Positions 1-5,138 of a DNA stretch of 5,138 nt are shown here, piece by piece; position 1 is the stretch's first letter; every line of letters begins with the position of its first letter. This stretch comes from Ruminococcus sp. (GTDB taxonomy: Bacteria; Bacillota; Clostridia; Oscillospirales; Acutalibacteraceae). The translations under genes were made by a program, and so were the position numbers. The DNA lies in NCBI GenBank assembly GCA_017502425.1, contig JAFVVB010000211.1:1-5138 (forward strand), in the 5' to 3' direction. A model generated the notes under the pieces. That model ran no database searches, was not told the origin of the DNA, and saw only the letters and a program-made list of their open reading frames with translations.

Positions 1-16
1 TAATATGTATATTCAT
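1..16 (-). CDS. Possible start of the next operon gene (partial, cut by window edge)
   Basis: An ATG at 16-14 on the minus strand opens a frame reading Met-Asn-Ile-His-Ile before the window ends. It begins one base after the TGA of the upstream glycosyltransferase gene (20-18). A GGGA stretch about 7 nt upstream could serve as a weak ribosome binding site. The short hydrophobic opening would suit a Rossmann-type glycosyltransferase, but five codons cannot identify a product. The tight spacing matches the rest of the operon and is the main support. The operon would then continue leftwards out of the window. Confidence 0.4.
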
Positions 17-17
17 A

Positions 18-1088
18 TCAATATCCCATTTGTGATTTAAAATTCTCTCGTGCTTTACTTAGTGTAAACTTTTTATTGATGGTATTCTTTGCTTTTTGAG
101 ACACTTCTTTCAGCTTTTCTTCATCATCAAAAATATCTTTGAGTGATGAAGCAATACACTCAGGAGTATCACTCTCAAGCACATAGCCGTTATCCTTATC
201 GACAATAATGTCTTTAAGTCCTCCGACATGAGACGAAAGAGCTGGTATTCCCATACTCATGCTCTCAAGCACGGAATTCGGCATTCCCTCGGTTTTAGTA
301 GGAAACAAAAGCAATTTCCACGATGGCATAAATTCAAAAAGCTCATCGTGTAATACCCAACCGTGAAGCTTTATGAAATCGTTTGCGTTATTTTTATTTA
401 TGAGCTCTTTGCACTCATCATAAAGTATTCCATCACCAACGATATCAAGACTTACTTTCTGATAATGTTTATGAAATTCACAGAATCCTTCTATGCTTTC
501 TAAAACACATTTTCCTGATGCGAGACGACACAGCATACCCACTTTTTCGTCTTTTGTGCTACTTTTCTCTGAAACATCAACATAAAGGTGAATAATCTTA
601 GTGTGCTCATCAATTTCTAATCCTCTGTCTTTAAGTACAGATTCGCTTTCAGCACACACAAAATCAGCTTTTGACGCCAGAAAATCCTGACTTTTTTTAG
701 TATTCATCGCCTTTTTCGATGCATTTTCCAAAGACGTCATACCATAAAGGAAAAAGTATGTTTTCACTCGCTTTAATTTACACGCAAGCATAGAAGAAAA
801 CATCTTATCTCCTACCCAGAAAAAAGCCACATCGCCCTTTTTAAGTGCAGAAAAAGATTTTATAAAAGCCTTCAACTGGAACCATAAAAAGTTTAAGATT
901 CTAAGGATTTTATTACTTTGCTTTTTATACTTAAGATTTATCACCTTTGCATCTTCTGTATCATCGAGTGACGATGATACAATGCTGACTTTATCAAAAC
1001 TCGTTGAAATAACTTTCAGAAATTTGAACGCTGAAATCTGGGGAGCTTTGCTCGGCACAGGGTTCATAAAAACTACTGCATTAGCCAT
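18..1088 (-). CDS. Glycosyltransferase family 4 (GT-B fold)
   Basis: Predicted cytoplasmic glycosyltransferase of 356 residues, a normal length for family GT4, transferring a sugar from a nucleotide donor to a lipid-linked polysaccharide intermediate; donor and acceptor cannot be read from sequence. The C-terminal Rossmann domain is clear: VGMLCRL at 183-189 followed by K193 (the usual Arg/Lys phosphate-binding region), DIVGDG at 215-220, LHGW at 241-244, and LFPTKTEGMPNSVLE at 261-275, which supplies the EX7E pair E267 and E275. It continues into a GIPALSSHVGG segment at 280-290. The N-terminal acceptor domain is divergent and I do not see the usual glycine-rich loop near the start. The ATG at 1088 overlaps the end of the radical SAM gene by 8 nt and has AAAGGA 8 nt upstream, so translation is probably coupled. 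The family is secure; the specificity is unknown. Confidence 0.93.
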   Translation of the reverse strand: MANAVVFMNPVPSKAPQISAFKFLKVISTSFDKVSIVSSSLDDTEDAKVINLKYKKQSNKILRILNFLWFQLKAFIKSFSALKKGDVAFFWVGDKMFSSMLACKLKRVKTYFFLYGMTSLENASKKAMNTKKSQDFLASKADFVCAESESVLKDRGLEIDEHTKIIHLYVDVSEKSSTKDEKVGMLCRLASGKCVLESIEGFCEFHKHYQKVSLDIVGDGILYDECKELINKNNANDFIKLHGWVLHDELFEFMPSWKLLLFPTKTEGMPNSVLESMSMGIPALSSHVGGLKDIIVDKDNGYVLESDTPECIASSLKDIFDDEEKLKEVSQKAKNTINKKFTLSKARENFKSQMGY

Positions 1089-2556
1089 TATACTCGTCCT
1101 TTTTAAACAAAGAGTTTTTCAGTCTTGAGAACGCTTTGAGCGAACGTTTCAGGTCTTCAAAATCGGTAAGACCACGTTTTATTCTATGCATGATGTACCA
1201 TGGTCTTAAATAGTATTTCTTTCTGGCATGAGCACAAAAAGCTACTAAATCCTCTGACGATAACTCCTCGGTACTGATAACGCAGTTGAGTGTACCGTCT
1301 TCTTTGAGATAATGGGAATATCCCTGCTTTATATATCCATTTTCTTTAGCCCATCTGTATGCCTGTGTACCAGGATACGGGATAAGCGGGAAAAACTGCA
1401 TAGTATCGGTTTTAAATCTCATTGCAGCATCCAATGTTTTCTGCATAGTTTCTTTAGTTTCGCCTTTATTACCGACCATGTAGCACGCGTGAATCATAAG
1501 CCCTGCTTTTTTAGCGTTTTTGATGTAATTTTCAATCTGCTCGACAGTAATACCTTTTCTGATATTATTGAGTATAGTCTGGTCTACGCTTTCGATACCA
1601 GGAATAATGAGTTTACATCCCGCTTTTTTCATAATCTTCATGGTTTCGTAATCAAGATTAACTCGCGCATTACATAACCATCTGATTTTTTTATTCATGC
1701 CGCTACTGATCATTCTCTCACAGAACTCAACAGTACGTTTCTTATTAACGGTAAAAGTATCGTCTTCAATAACTACCTGCTTTACATGAGGAAATTCTCT
1801 GATAATATACTCAAACTCAGCGATAACGTTATCGACACTTCTTAGTCTGTATTTATGACCGTGGAGAGTCTGCGGATACACACAGTAGTTGCATCGTGCA
1901 GGACAACCACGTCCTGTGAAAATCTGAATTTCGGGTAAAGCGGACGCAGGAAAAACATAGTCATTTACGTCGAGGTATTCTTTGATGAATTCTGACGCAA
2001 AAGGGATCTCGTCTAAGTTTTCGATATGCTCAGCGTCTTCGTTGTTTATAATTTCACCGTCTTTGCGGTATGAAAGACCTTTAACTAAAGACAGGTCATC
2101 GCCGTTTTTTATAGCCTTAGCAAGAGAAGCTATTATGAAATCATATTCTTTCCTTGCTATCGCATCGATGCTATCAGAAAAACCGAAAGTTTCCTCAACA
2201 GTAGCACTCGGATGAGTACCGACAAGTACAGTTAAAGCATCAGGAAAAATACTCTTTACAGCGTCACAGAACTCACAGTCGCTGTAAATAGACGGAGTGC
2301 TCGTATTTATTACAAAAAGCTTAGCTTCCTTGCCCTTTTCTCTGATAATTTCAAGCGATTTTTCTTTATTCAGCAGTTTTGCGGGAGCATCTAAAAACTC
2401 AACCTCAAAACCACATTTTTTAGAATACGCCGCTGCATAAATCAACCACAGCGGATAGTAAAGCACACCGCTATGTCCGATACAAGGACTACGGGACTCT
2501 CTGGAAAACTTTCCGTATTCAGCTTTAAACGGTGGATTGATAAAATAAACCTTCAT
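1081..2556 (-). CDS. B12-binding-type radical SAM protein, HpnJ-like
   Basis: A 491-residue enzyme with an N-terminal cobalamin-binding-type Rossmann domain (about 1-150; INPP at 6-9, YPLWL at 34-38, LDAP at 55-58, VGTHPSATVEE at 112-122), a linker, and a radical SAM domain (about 205-410). The [4Fe-4S] ligands are C218, C222 and C225 in GCPARCNYC. Other core motifs are EDDTFT (264-269), CNARVN (295-300), PGIES (319-323), GNKGET (362-367) and PYPGT (393-397). From memory of the family, the NYCVYPQTLHGHKYRLRS stretch (223-240), the DDTFT and CNAR motifs and the YP.WL...DAP N-terminus are closest to HpnJ. HpnJ is implicated genetically in turning hopanoid-linked glucosamine into a cyclitol ether. 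No hopanoid gene is present here, so a sugar or lipid-carrier substrate in polysaccharide synthesis is inferred. The start at 2556 has AGGGG 7 nt upstream and lies 16 nt after the glycosyltransferase 2 gene. Superfamily is certain; substrate is unknown. Confidence 0.9.
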   Translation of the reverse strand: MKVYFINPPFKAEYGKFSRESRSPCIGHSGVLYYPLWLIYAAAYSKKCGFEVEFLDAPAKLLNKEKSLEIIREKGKEAKLFVINTSTPSIYSDCEFCDAVKSIFPDALTVLVGTHPSATVEETFGFSDSIDAIARKEYDFIIASLAKAIKNGDDLSLVKGLSYRKDGEIINNEDAEHIENLDEIPFASEFIKEYLDVNDYVFPASALPEIQIFTGRGCPARCNYCVYPQTLHGHKYRLRSVDNVIAEFEYIIREFPHVKQVVIEDDTFTVNKKRTVEFCERMISSGMNKKIRWLCNARVNLDYETMKIMKKAGCKLIIPGIESVDQTILNNIRKGITVEQIENYIKNAKKAGLMIHACYMVGNKGETKETMQKTLDAAMRFKTDTMQFFPLIPYPGTQAYRWAKENGYIKQGYSHYLKEDGTLNCVISTEELSSEDLVAFCAHARKKYYLRPWYIMHRIKRGLTDFEDLKRSLKAFSRLKNSLFKKDEYNG

Positions 2557-2572
2557 TATGTAACCCCTGATA

Positions 2573-3322
2573 TTATATAGAACCGTGCTTTTTTATACCT
2601 GAAATGATATAAAAAACCATATAGTATAGTCTTTCAAAAACATTCAGTCCCATATATTTATAGACTCTGTAAGTCATCTTCATAGACTTGAATTTATTAC
2701 CTGATTTTGAGTTTCTGTCAACACGATAAATCAGAAGCGGTTCGTTGATTCCGCGCGCTTTCTCTCCATCTTTGAGAATGCTCAGCCACACAGCAAAATC
2801 TTCGTGCATATCGTCATGAGCCATCGGATATTTTATAAGCAGAGATTTCTTAACGAATGCTGATGAACATGAAATAACGTTTTGCTTGAGAAGTTTTTTA
2901 TAATCAACGCTCAATGGCACCTCAAAAATAAAATCAGATTTTGAAGAATTAGTATCAACAAAAGCACTGCCCGTATACGATAATGCGGTATCAGGGTGCT
3001 TTTTAATAAGCTCCACTTGTTTTGAGAGTTTGTCCTCTCTCCACATATCGTCGCTGTCAATAAGTGCTATATATTCACTTTCTGCTTTCAAAACAGCAAA
3101 GTTACGTGTATAGGATACGCCTTTGTTCTCTTCATTTCTAAATATCCTGACTCTGCTGTCAGTTTTCTGATATTCCTGCATAATCTGAAAAGAATCGTCT
3201 TTTGAGCAGTCATCAACCATAATAAGCTCAAAATCCTCATATGTCTGAGCTAAAACAGAATCAACCGTCTGGGACAGAAACTTAGACGCATTATAAACAG
3301 GCATAATTACGCTGATTTTCAT
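2573..3322 (-). CDS. Glycosyltransferase family 2 (GT-A fold), TuaG-like
   Basis: A 249-residue GT2 enzyme, expected to add one sugar from a nucleotide donor with inversion, on the cytoplasmic face of the membrane. It opens with the typical VIMPVYNASKFL strand-loop (5-16). It has VDD at 36-38 for nucleotide binding, a DSDD metal-binding (DXD-type) motif at 89-92, and MHEDFAVW at 172-179, where D175 is the likely catalytic base of the ED motif. The basic aromatic C-terminus (about 228-246, FERLYYMVFYIISGIKK) looks like the amphipathic membrane-associating tail common in TuaG/EpsE-like enzymes. TuaG-like is my best family placement; the sugar is not predictable. The gene starts 17 nt after the kinase stop codon. 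Its ribosome binding site is weak (only GAAAGAT about 9 nt upstream), so translation may depend partly on coupling to the kinase. Confidence 0.93.
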   Translation of the reverse strand: MKISVIMPVYNASKFLSQTVDSVLAQTYEDFELIMVDDCSKDDSFQIMQEYQKTDSRVRIFRNEENKGVSYTRNFAVLKAESEYIALIDSDDMWREDKLSKQVELIKKHPDTALSYTGSAFVDTNSSKSDFIFEVPLSVDYKKLLKQNVISCSSAFVKKSLLIKYPMAHDDMHEDFAVWLSILKDGEKARGINEPLLIYRVDRNSKSGNKFKSMKMTYRVYKYMGLNVFERLYYMVFYIISGIKKHGSI

Positions 3323-3339
3323 ATTAACAAATCTTTCTG

Positions 3340-4053
3340 TCAGTTTTCTTGTGGTAAATAATTAGAATAGTAACCTTTGCCGTAGTAACGCTTGTGGTAG
3401 CGTTTATAGTATCTTTCTCCACGTTTTTCAACGTGATTAAGTACTGCACCGAGAATTTTACAACCGCTTTTTTCGAGCTGTTCTTTAGTTTTCTTTGCCT
3501 GCTTATAGCGGATTCTTCCTGCGCTGATAACCATAATTGCACCGTCGCAGTTTTTCGCCACCACAGCACTATCGATAACTAGTCCTAAAGGCGGTGTGTC
3601 AACGATAACGTAGTCATACTTTTCTCTAAGCTCTTTGAGTAAACCTACGAAAGCATCTCCCATCATAAGTTCAACGGGATTTGAGCAGAACGGGCCTGAA
3701 AAAATGATATCGAGATTATCATACTGCGTTGAGTAAACAACGTCTTCTTTCTTAACTAAACCAGCTAAAAATTCACTCATACCGTTAGCGTTTTTAGTGT
3801 CGGCATACTTAGTTTCCACCACTGATTTTCTCAGGTCACAATCAATGAAAATGACCTTTTTATTTAGTTCAGAAAGGCTTTTCGCAAGCATTAACGCTAC
3901 TGTTGTTTTACCCTCACTCGCATCACAGCTGGTGACCGCGATAACCTTATTATCGCTACCGCAAAACTGAAGGTTAGTACGTAAGGTTTTGAATGATTCG
4001 TTGACGAAATAATTATTCATTTCATCGATTCGAAGCTGTACTTTTTCCATCAT
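3340..4053 (-). CDS. Polysaccharide BY-kinase (CapB/CpsD/EpsB family tyrosine kinase)
   Basis: A 237-residue cytoplasmic P-loop tyrosine autokinase of the Wzc/CapB/CpsD family, which controls polysaccharide polymerisation and export through phosphorylation cycles with a membrane partner. Visible features are ESFKTLRTNLQF (19-30), the family's N-terminal oligomerisation motif; a Walker A loop DASEGKTT (44-51, K49); Walker A' VIFIDCDLRK (67-76, D71 and D73); Walker B YVIVDTPP (148-155, D152); and LGAVLNHV near 201-208. The tail is a tyrosine cluster with eight Tyr (215, 216, 219, 223, 224, 228, 229, 232), the expected autophosphorylation site. No transmembrane segment is present, so it should need the adjacent Wzz/CapA-like protein for activation. 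Two consecutive ATG codons (4053 and 4050) follow an AAGGAG at 4064-4059. The first overlaps the upstream stop as ATGA; the second has the better 8-nt spacing. No cognate phosphatase gene is in the window. Confidence 0.95.
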   Translation of the reverse strand: MMEKVQLRIDEMNNYFVNESFKTLRTNLQFCGSDNKVIAVTSCDASEGKTTVALMLAKSLSELNKKVIFIDCDLRKSVVETKYADTKNANGMSEFLAGLVKKEDVVYSTQYDNLDIIFSGPFCSNPVELMMGDAFVGLLKELREKYDYVIVDTPPLGLVIDSAVVAKNCDGAIMVISAGRIRYKQAKKTKEQLEKSGCKILGAVLNHVEKRGERYYKRYHKRYYGKGYYSNYLPQEN

Positions 4054-4829
4054 TTATTCTCCTTCCAGTTGTGAGCATAGTATCTGCGTCGCTGTGTTGC
4101 AGTTTCGCCGTATTTGACGTTTCCTTTGTCACCGTTCTTGCTTTTTTCCATATTTGGAATCAACGCAAGCACGCTTAATCCTAAGTTTTTCTCCAGTGTA
4201 TCTGGGTCTGAGATTTTATCGTCAAAAATATACATCAGAACAAAAAGAATGTATGTCAATATAAATGCAACTAAAGAATATAAAACAATAGTGAAGGAGA
4301 ACTTGCTGTTACACGGAGTTTTAGGTAAAGTTCCTTCATCAACAATATTAACCTGATTAAAGCCCATGAGATTTACTATCTGGTCTTTACCAATTTCGCA
4401 GATAGAATCAACCACAAGTTTTGCTTCCTCAGCACTTTCAGAAACAACTGAAATCTCGAGATATCTGGTGTTCACAGGGTTTTCAATAGTTATCATAGTG
4501 CACAAATCCCCATAAGTATACGGAAGGCTGTTTTTCTCGATAACCTCATTTAAAACCGTACGGCTTGTGAGCAATTTTGTACAGTCGCTAACCACACTCA
4601 GCGCAAGGCTGAAATCAGAGTTATAGTCTGCATCATCAAGCTTTTCATTTCCCTGTCTTAATATGTATATCGAACCGGTAGATTTATACATAGGCTGATA
4701 TGTTACGTACTTAAACGCAAAAACAGAACCTCCCACTATAACCGCTACCAGTATCATCACCCACAGCTTTGATACAAATAAATACATCAAATCTGTAAAC
4801 TTCACAGAATTATCGTTATTATTTTGCAT
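4050..4829 (-). CDS. Wzz/CapA-type chain-length regulator and kinase activator
   Basis: A 259-residue inner-membrane protein of the Wzz (polysaccharide co-polymerase) family, corresponding to CapA/CpsC/EpsA of Firmicutes. It sets polymer length and activates the BY-kinase encoded next. A short cytoplasmic N-terminus leads into TM1 (about 22-39), an extracytoplasmic region (about 40-178), the proline motif LPKTP (168-172), then TM2 (about 179-202). The juxtamembrane DDKISDPDTLEKNLGLSVLA (203-222) is typical of the family and leads into a basic cytoplasmic tail containing RRRYY (247-251). Separate activator and kinase genes are the Gram-positive arrangement. I chose the ATG at 4829 because AAGGAG lies 9 nt upstream. 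An in-frame GTG at 4886 would add 19 atypical residues and has only 3 nt between GGAG and the start. The gene is first in the operon; its TGA (4052-4050) overlaps the kinase start. Confidence 0.93.
   Translation of the reverse strand: MQNNNDNSVKFTDLMYLFVSKLWVMILVAVIVGGSVFAFKYVTYQPMYKSTGSIYILRQGNEKLDDADYNSDFSLALSVVSDCTKLLTSRTVLNEVIEKNSLPYTYGDLCTMITIENPVNTRYLEISVVSESAEEAKLVVDSICEIGKDQIVNLMGFNQVNIVDEGTLPKTPCNSKFSFTIVLYSLVAFILTYILFVLMYIFDDKISDPDTLEKNLGLSVLALIPNMEKSKNGDKGNVKYGETATQRRRYYAHNWKENK
4059..4064 (-). promoter_or_regulatory. Ribosome binding site of the kinase gene, inside the Wzz coding end
   Basis: AAGGAG is formed by the last codons of the Wzz-like gene (Trp-Lys-Glu-Asn). It lies 5 nt before the first ATG (4053) and 8 nt before the second (4050). 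The spacing favours the second ATG, which would make the kinase 236 residues long. Either start overlaps the upstream stop (ATGA or TGATG), so ribosomes ending the activator can restart on the kinase. Confidence 0.75.
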
Positions 4830-4838
4830 AGAAAACCT

Positions 4839-4844
4839 CTCCTT
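4839..4844 (-). promoter_or_regulatory. Ribosome binding site deciding the Wzz-like start
   Basis: AAGGAG with 9 nt to the ATG at 4829. It is the strongest Shine-Dalgarno match in the leader and rules in favour of this ATG over the in-frame GTG 57 nt upstream. Confidence 0.8.
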
Positions 4845-4862
4845 TTTCTGTTTTCGTGCTGC

Positions 4863-4883
4863 TGCCGAAAGTATATATCGGCA
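4863..4883 (-). other. Small hairpin in the operon 5' leader
   Basis: TGCCGA (4863-4868) and TCGGCA (4878-4883) form a perfect 6-bp stem with a 9-nt AT-rich loop. In the predicted transcript it lies about 25-46 nt after the likely start site and about 20 nt before the ribosome binding site. No T-tract follows in the direction of transcription, so it is not an intrinsic terminator. It could stabilise the leader or bind a regulator; the stem is short enough to be chance. Confidence 0.35.
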
Positions 4884-4914
4884 CACTTACTCCATTATGA
4901 TTACAGTCTATTTT

Positions 4915-4943
4915 ATTATACTGTTTCAGCGTATTTATGTCAA
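4915..4943 (-). promoter_or_regulatory. Sigma-A promoter of the polysaccharide operon
   Basis: On the minus strand a perfect -35 TTGACA (4943-4938) and a perfect -10 TATAAT (4920-4915) are separated by exactly 17 nt. The expected transcription start is near 4908, giving a leader of about 80 nt before the Wzz-like ATG. A short dyad, ATGTCA (4937-4942) and TGACAT (4951-4956) with an 8-nt gap, is centred near the -35 and could be an operator, though six bases is weak. A full consensus suggests high basal strength, so any control is more likely by repression or in the leader. Confidence 0.88.
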
Positions 4944-5041
4944 CAAAAAATGACATTTATGATGGTTTTAACTCGGCTTTTTTGTGCAGTTTTGACGTGT
5001 GAAAAAAACGACATATAAATATAAGTAATAAAACAGTATAA
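4916..5041. repeat. Inverted 11-bp pair TTATACTGTTT / AAACAGTATAA
   Basis: TTATACTGTTT at 4916-4926 and AAACAGTATAA at 5031-5041 are perfect reverse complements, separated by 104 nt. The left copy contains most of the -10 element of the operon promoter; the right copy lies between the divergent promoters. They could be paired sites for one regulator, or only the shared appearance of AT-rich promoter DNA. Confidence 0.5.
4992..5019 (+). promoter_or_regulatory. Possible second rightward promoter
   Basis: TTGACG (4992-4997) and TATAAA (5014-5019) are separated by 16 nt, one mismatch from consensus in each element. The region is AT-rich, so such matches occur by chance. If real, its transcript would run through the stronger rightward promoter at 5057-5085. 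Confidence 0.35.
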
Positions 5042-5049
5042 ATGCACTT

Positions 5050-5091
5050 ACACTAATTGACATTTCATGTAATAAGCTGTATAATTAGTGT
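5050..5091. repeat. 9-bp inverted repeat bracketing the rightward promoter (candidate operator)
   Basis: ACACTAATT (5050-5058) and AATTAGTGT (5083-5091) are perfect reverse complements. The left arm runs into the -35 element and the right arm covers the end of the -10 and the expected start site. Arm centres are 33 bp apart, about three helical turns, so both face the same side of the DNA. That layout suits a dimer or tetramer repressor. The repeat lies mostly upstream of the start site, so it would act as DNA, not as an RNA hairpin. Confidence 0.5.
5057..5085 (+). promoter_or_regulatory. Divergent sigma-A promoter reading out of the window
   Basis: A perfect -35 TTGACA (5057-5062), a 17-nt spacer and a perfect -10 TATAAT (5080-5085) on the plus strand. 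The expected start is near 5092. No convincing start codon with a ribosome binding site follows before the window ends, so the product, a protein or a structured RNA, lies to the right and cannot be named. Confidence 0.85.
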
Positions 5092-5106
5092 GTTTATTTT
5101 GAATAG

Positions 5107-5132
5107 GTGTGCAACATCTTGTGGTTGCGCAC
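5107..5132 (+). other. Hairpin in the leader of the divergent transcript
   Basis: GTGTGCAAC (5107-5115) pairs with GTTGCGCAC (5124-5132) to give a 9-bp stem with one G-U pair and an 8-nt loop. It begins about 15 nt after the predicted start of the rightward transcript. No T-tract follows in the six visible bases, so it is not a visible terminator. It could be the first helix of a leader element or of a small RNA; I do not recognise a known class. Confidence 0.5.
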
Positions 5133-5138
5133 TTCACA

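Noticed and set aside
1312..1677. Plus-strand open frame of 121 codons
   Set aside because: It is antisense to the radical SAM gene, has no recognisable motifs, and the minus frame is clearly the real gene with catalytic motifs throughout.
1982..2215. Plus-strand open frame of 77 codons
   Set aside because: Antisense shadow of the radical SAM gene's N-terminal half; low-complexity Ser-rich translation without a family signature.
1081..2556. Naming the radical SAM gene hpnJ outright and calling hopanoid synthesis
   Set aside because: The motifs resemble HpnJ, but none of the hopanoid pathway is in the window and the neighbours are polysaccharide genes, so the symbol would claim too much.
3324..3569. 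Minus-strand open frame of 81 codons in another frame of the kinase gene
   Set aside because: Entirely overlaps the conserved C-terminal half of the BY-kinase and encodes nothing recognisable.
3394..3582. Plus-strand open frame of 62 codons
   Set aside because: Antisense to the kinase; Phe/Ser-rich translation is what an antisense frame of this composition gives.
4114..4356. Plus-strand open frame of 80 codons
   Set aside because: Antisense to the Wzz-like gene, including its TM2; no motif or ribosome binding site.
4863..4883. Leader hairpin as an intrinsic terminator or attenuator
   Set aside because: No run of T follows the stem in either useful direction, and the stem is only 6 bp.
4830..4886. 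19-residue N-terminal extension of the Wzz-like protein from a GTG at 4886-4884
   Set aside because: Shine-Dalgarno spacing there is only 3 nt, the extension contains the leader hairpin and the real AAGGAG, and family members start shortly before TM1 as the ATG at 4829 gives.
4824..5018. Plus-strand open frame of 64 codons with a TTG start across the operon leader and promoter
   Set aside because: It would start inside the Wzz-like gene and cross a consensus promoter on the other strand; no ribosome binding site and a Cys/Phe/Leu-rich, unrecognisable product.
1..5138. tRNA, rRNA, CRISPR array, insertion sequence or prophage elements
   Set aside because: No tRNA-like or rRNA-like sequence, no regularly spaced repeats, and no transposase or integrase features were seen on either strand.

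Overview
The window looks like a chromosomal exopolysaccharide/capsule locus from a low-GC Gram-positive bacterium, most likely a Clostridia member such as a gut Ruminococcus/Oscillospiraceae relative. The basis is AT-rich sequence (roughly 40% GC by eye), strong AAGGAG-type ribosome binding sites, consensus sigma-A promoters, and a polysaccharide tyrosine kinase encoded separately from its membrane activator, which is the Firmicutes arrangement. The taxon is an inference; no marker gene is present.

All complete genes lie on the minus strand and read right to left as one compact operon. In order they are: a Wzz/CapA-type chain-length regulator and kinase activator (4829-4050); a CapB/CpsD-type BY-kinase (4053-3340); a family 2 glycosyltransferase (3322-2573); a B12-binding-type radical SAM enzyme resembling HpnJ (2556-1081); a family 4 glycosyltransferase (1088-18); and probably the first codons of a further gene (16-1) cut by the window edge. 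Neighbouring genes overlap or are 1-17 nt apart, and I see no terminator between them. A perfect TTGACA-N17-TATAAT promoter (4943-4915) stands about 80 nt upstream of the first start codon, with a small hairpin in the leader.

The right end (about 4830-5138) holds no gene and is a divergent control region. A second perfect TTGACA-N17-TATAAT promoter (5057-5085) points right and out of the window. A perfect 9-bp inverted repeat brackets it, and a 9-bp-stem hairpin follows in its predicted leader. The gene or RNA it serves is outside the window.

The first two proteins probably form the phosphorylation-controlled switch that sets polymer length and export. The two glycosyltransferases would add sugars to a lipid-linked repeat unit on the cytoplasmic side. 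The radical SAM enzyme is the unusual member. Its nearest recognisable relative, HpnJ, is tied to remodelling a hopanoid-linked amino sugar to a cyclitol, so a radical-based sugar modification in a polysaccharide pathway is an attractive but unproven idea. The initiating sugar-phosphate transferase, flippase, polymerase and tyrosine phosphatase are not here and may lie downstream (left).
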